Source: Hyphomicrobiales bacterium (GTDB lineage Bacteria > Pseudomonadota > Alphaproteobacteria > Rhizobiales > HXMU1428-3). Taken from it: 6,159 nucleotides of DNA. The DNA lies in the NCBI GenBank assembly GCA_021775385.1, contig JAJFHW010000139.1, forward strand, positions 1-6,159, read 5' to 3'. The notes beneath the pieces are model-generated. The model did no database searches and was not told the DNA's origin. It was given only the letters and a program-made list of their open reading frames with translations. Each line of letters opens with the position of its first letter. The first letter of the stretch is position 1. The translations under genes and the position numbers were made by a program. Shown here piece by piece: positions 5,778-6,159 of this stretch.

Positions 5778-5812
5778 ATTTGAATAATTTCTTTTTAGAA
5801 AGTTGAAATTTA

Positions 5813-6049
5813 ATGGAACTCACGATCGAAGAAAGCCGTAAATCCTCAATATGTGAAGCTTTAATGAGTTTTTATAAATCTGAATTTGATGAAGATTTAA
5901 GTGCATTCCGAGCTGAGCAATTGGTGGAGTTCATGCTGAAGCAAATCGGCCCCTCGCAATATAATCAAGCAATCCAGGATGCGAGAAAATTCATGAGTGA
6001 AAAACTAGATGATTTAGATACCGAATTTTATATCAGTGATGACCTTTGA
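5813..6049 (+). CDS. DUF2164 family protein
   Basis: This small 78-residue acidic protein matches the DUF2164 pattern. The N-terminal part (LTIEESRKSSICEAL, then FYKSEFDEDL) corresponds to the family's helical start. The family core EFMLKQIGPSQYNQAIQDA (39-57) shows the conserved IGPxxYNQAxxDA motif, followed by KLDDLD (64-69). Length is normal for the family. No signal peptide or membrane segment is seen, so it should be cytoplasmic. The function of the family is not known to me. The ATG has only a weak AGAAAG-like ribosome site (about 5796-5801), but no better in-frame start exists. It stands alone on the plus strand, diverging from the PAS-MCP unit, with a palindrome over its probable promoter and a terminator hairpin 25 bp after its stop. 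Confidence 0.8.
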   Translation: MELTIEESRKSSICEALMSFYKSEFDEDLSAFRAEQLVEFMLKQIGPSQYNQAIQDARKFMSEKLDDLDTEFYISDDL

Positions 6050-6073
6050 ATGGAAAAAATCAAAGACAAAAAA

Positions 6074-6110
6074 CAATAAAGCCTTCGTTTAAGGCATGAT
6101 GGTTTTATTG
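6074..6110. terminator. Terminator hairpin between the DUF2164 gene and the tRNA gene
   Basis: A perfect stem, GCCTT (6081-6085) with AAGGC (6091-6095) and a 5-nt loop, is flanked by CAATAAA (6074-6080) and TTTATTG (6104-6110), which also pair. Read on the minus strand the GC stem is followed directly by TTTATTGTTTTTT, a good rho-independent terminator for the tRNA transcript. On the plus strand the T-rich run comes eight bases later, so it is weaker for the DUF2164 gene. Confidence 0.6.
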
Positions 6111-6145
6111 TAATGAGGGAAAATCATTTCTAGCTTAGTAAATTT

Positions 6146-6159
6146 TGGTTGCGGGGGCT
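6146..6159 (-). tRNA. Partial tRNA gene (3' end), probably initiator tRNA-Met
   Basis: The last 14 bases, read on the minus strand, are AGCCCCCGCAACCA. This equals the 3' end of a tRNA: the last bases of the T stem, the acceptor strand CCCCGCA, discriminator A and an encoded CCA. It is the ending of E. coli initiator tRNA-fMet (CCCCGCAACCA), whose A72 faces an unpaired C1. The rest of the gene lies beyond the window, so the anticodon and base 1 cannot be seen. A tRNA starting with T (a normal T1-A72 pair) is the alternative. The downstream terminator hairpin supports a real transcript end here. Confidence 0.6.

Larger units (their letters stand above)
5410..5812. other. Divergent AT-rich intergenic region between the PAS-MCP unit and the DUF2164 gene
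   Basis: No convincing gene lies here. It holds an inverted repeat, TAGTAATC (5425-5432) with GATTACTA (5456-5463), in the leader or promoter zone of the PAS gene. It also holds a weaker AGTGTT/AACACT pair (5505-5510/5531-5536). A strong ribosome-site-like AGAGGAG (5657-5663) precedes an 11-codon reading frame (GTG 5671 to TGA 5706). Near the right end are a promoter candidate and a 17-bp palindrome before the DUF2164 gene. No clear sigma70, sigma28 or sigma54 promoter was found for the PAS gene. Confidence 0.5.

Noticed and set aside
6146..6159. Integrated mobile element ending at the tRNA 3' end
   Set aside because: No integrase gene or second copy of the tRNA end is visible in the window.

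Overview
The window comes from an AT-rich (roughly 40% GC by eye), Gram-negative, motile bacterium. The Aer-type PAS and soluble chemoreceptor pair, the YbiB/TrpD2-type protein, the BON-LysM protein and the DUF2164 protein all fit a proteobacterium. An AT-rich alphaproteobacterium is my best guess, but this is inference and no feature in the window settles it.

Layout from left to right. Positions 1-311 hold no gene. They contain two tandem copies of a GC-rich, multi-hairpin intergenic element: a 67-bp core, 64/67 identical, followed by a variable hairpin. Next comes a minus-strand kbp/ygaU-type BON-LysM gene (312-749). A 277-bp AT-rich divergent spacer follows, then a plus-strand YbiB/TrpD2-type glycosyltransferase-fold gene (1027-2016) with a leader hairpin. 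A hairpin at 2020-2054 separates it from a convergent minus-strand gene for a secreted beta-propeller protein (2085-3434). After that is a two-gene minus-strand unit: a PAS protein with the FAD-binding residues of Aer (4861-5409), then a membrane-free methyl-accepting chemotaxis protein (3664-4824). Together they look like Aer split into two soluble proteins. A ~400-bp spacer with several inverted repeats separates this unit from a plus-strand DUF2164 gene (5813-6049). The window ends in the 3' end of a minus-strand tRNA gene, probably initiator tRNA-Met, with a terminator hairpin between the two.

The genes look like ordinary, mostly monocistronic chromosomal genes. Only the PAS-MCP pair is a clear functional unit, probably redox or energy taxis. 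I see no phage, transposase, toxin-antitoxin, CRISPR or defence genes. The least explained sequence is the structured tandem element at 56-297. Its two copies differ by substitutions that keep base pairing, and its variable hairpin changes sequence while keeping its architecture.
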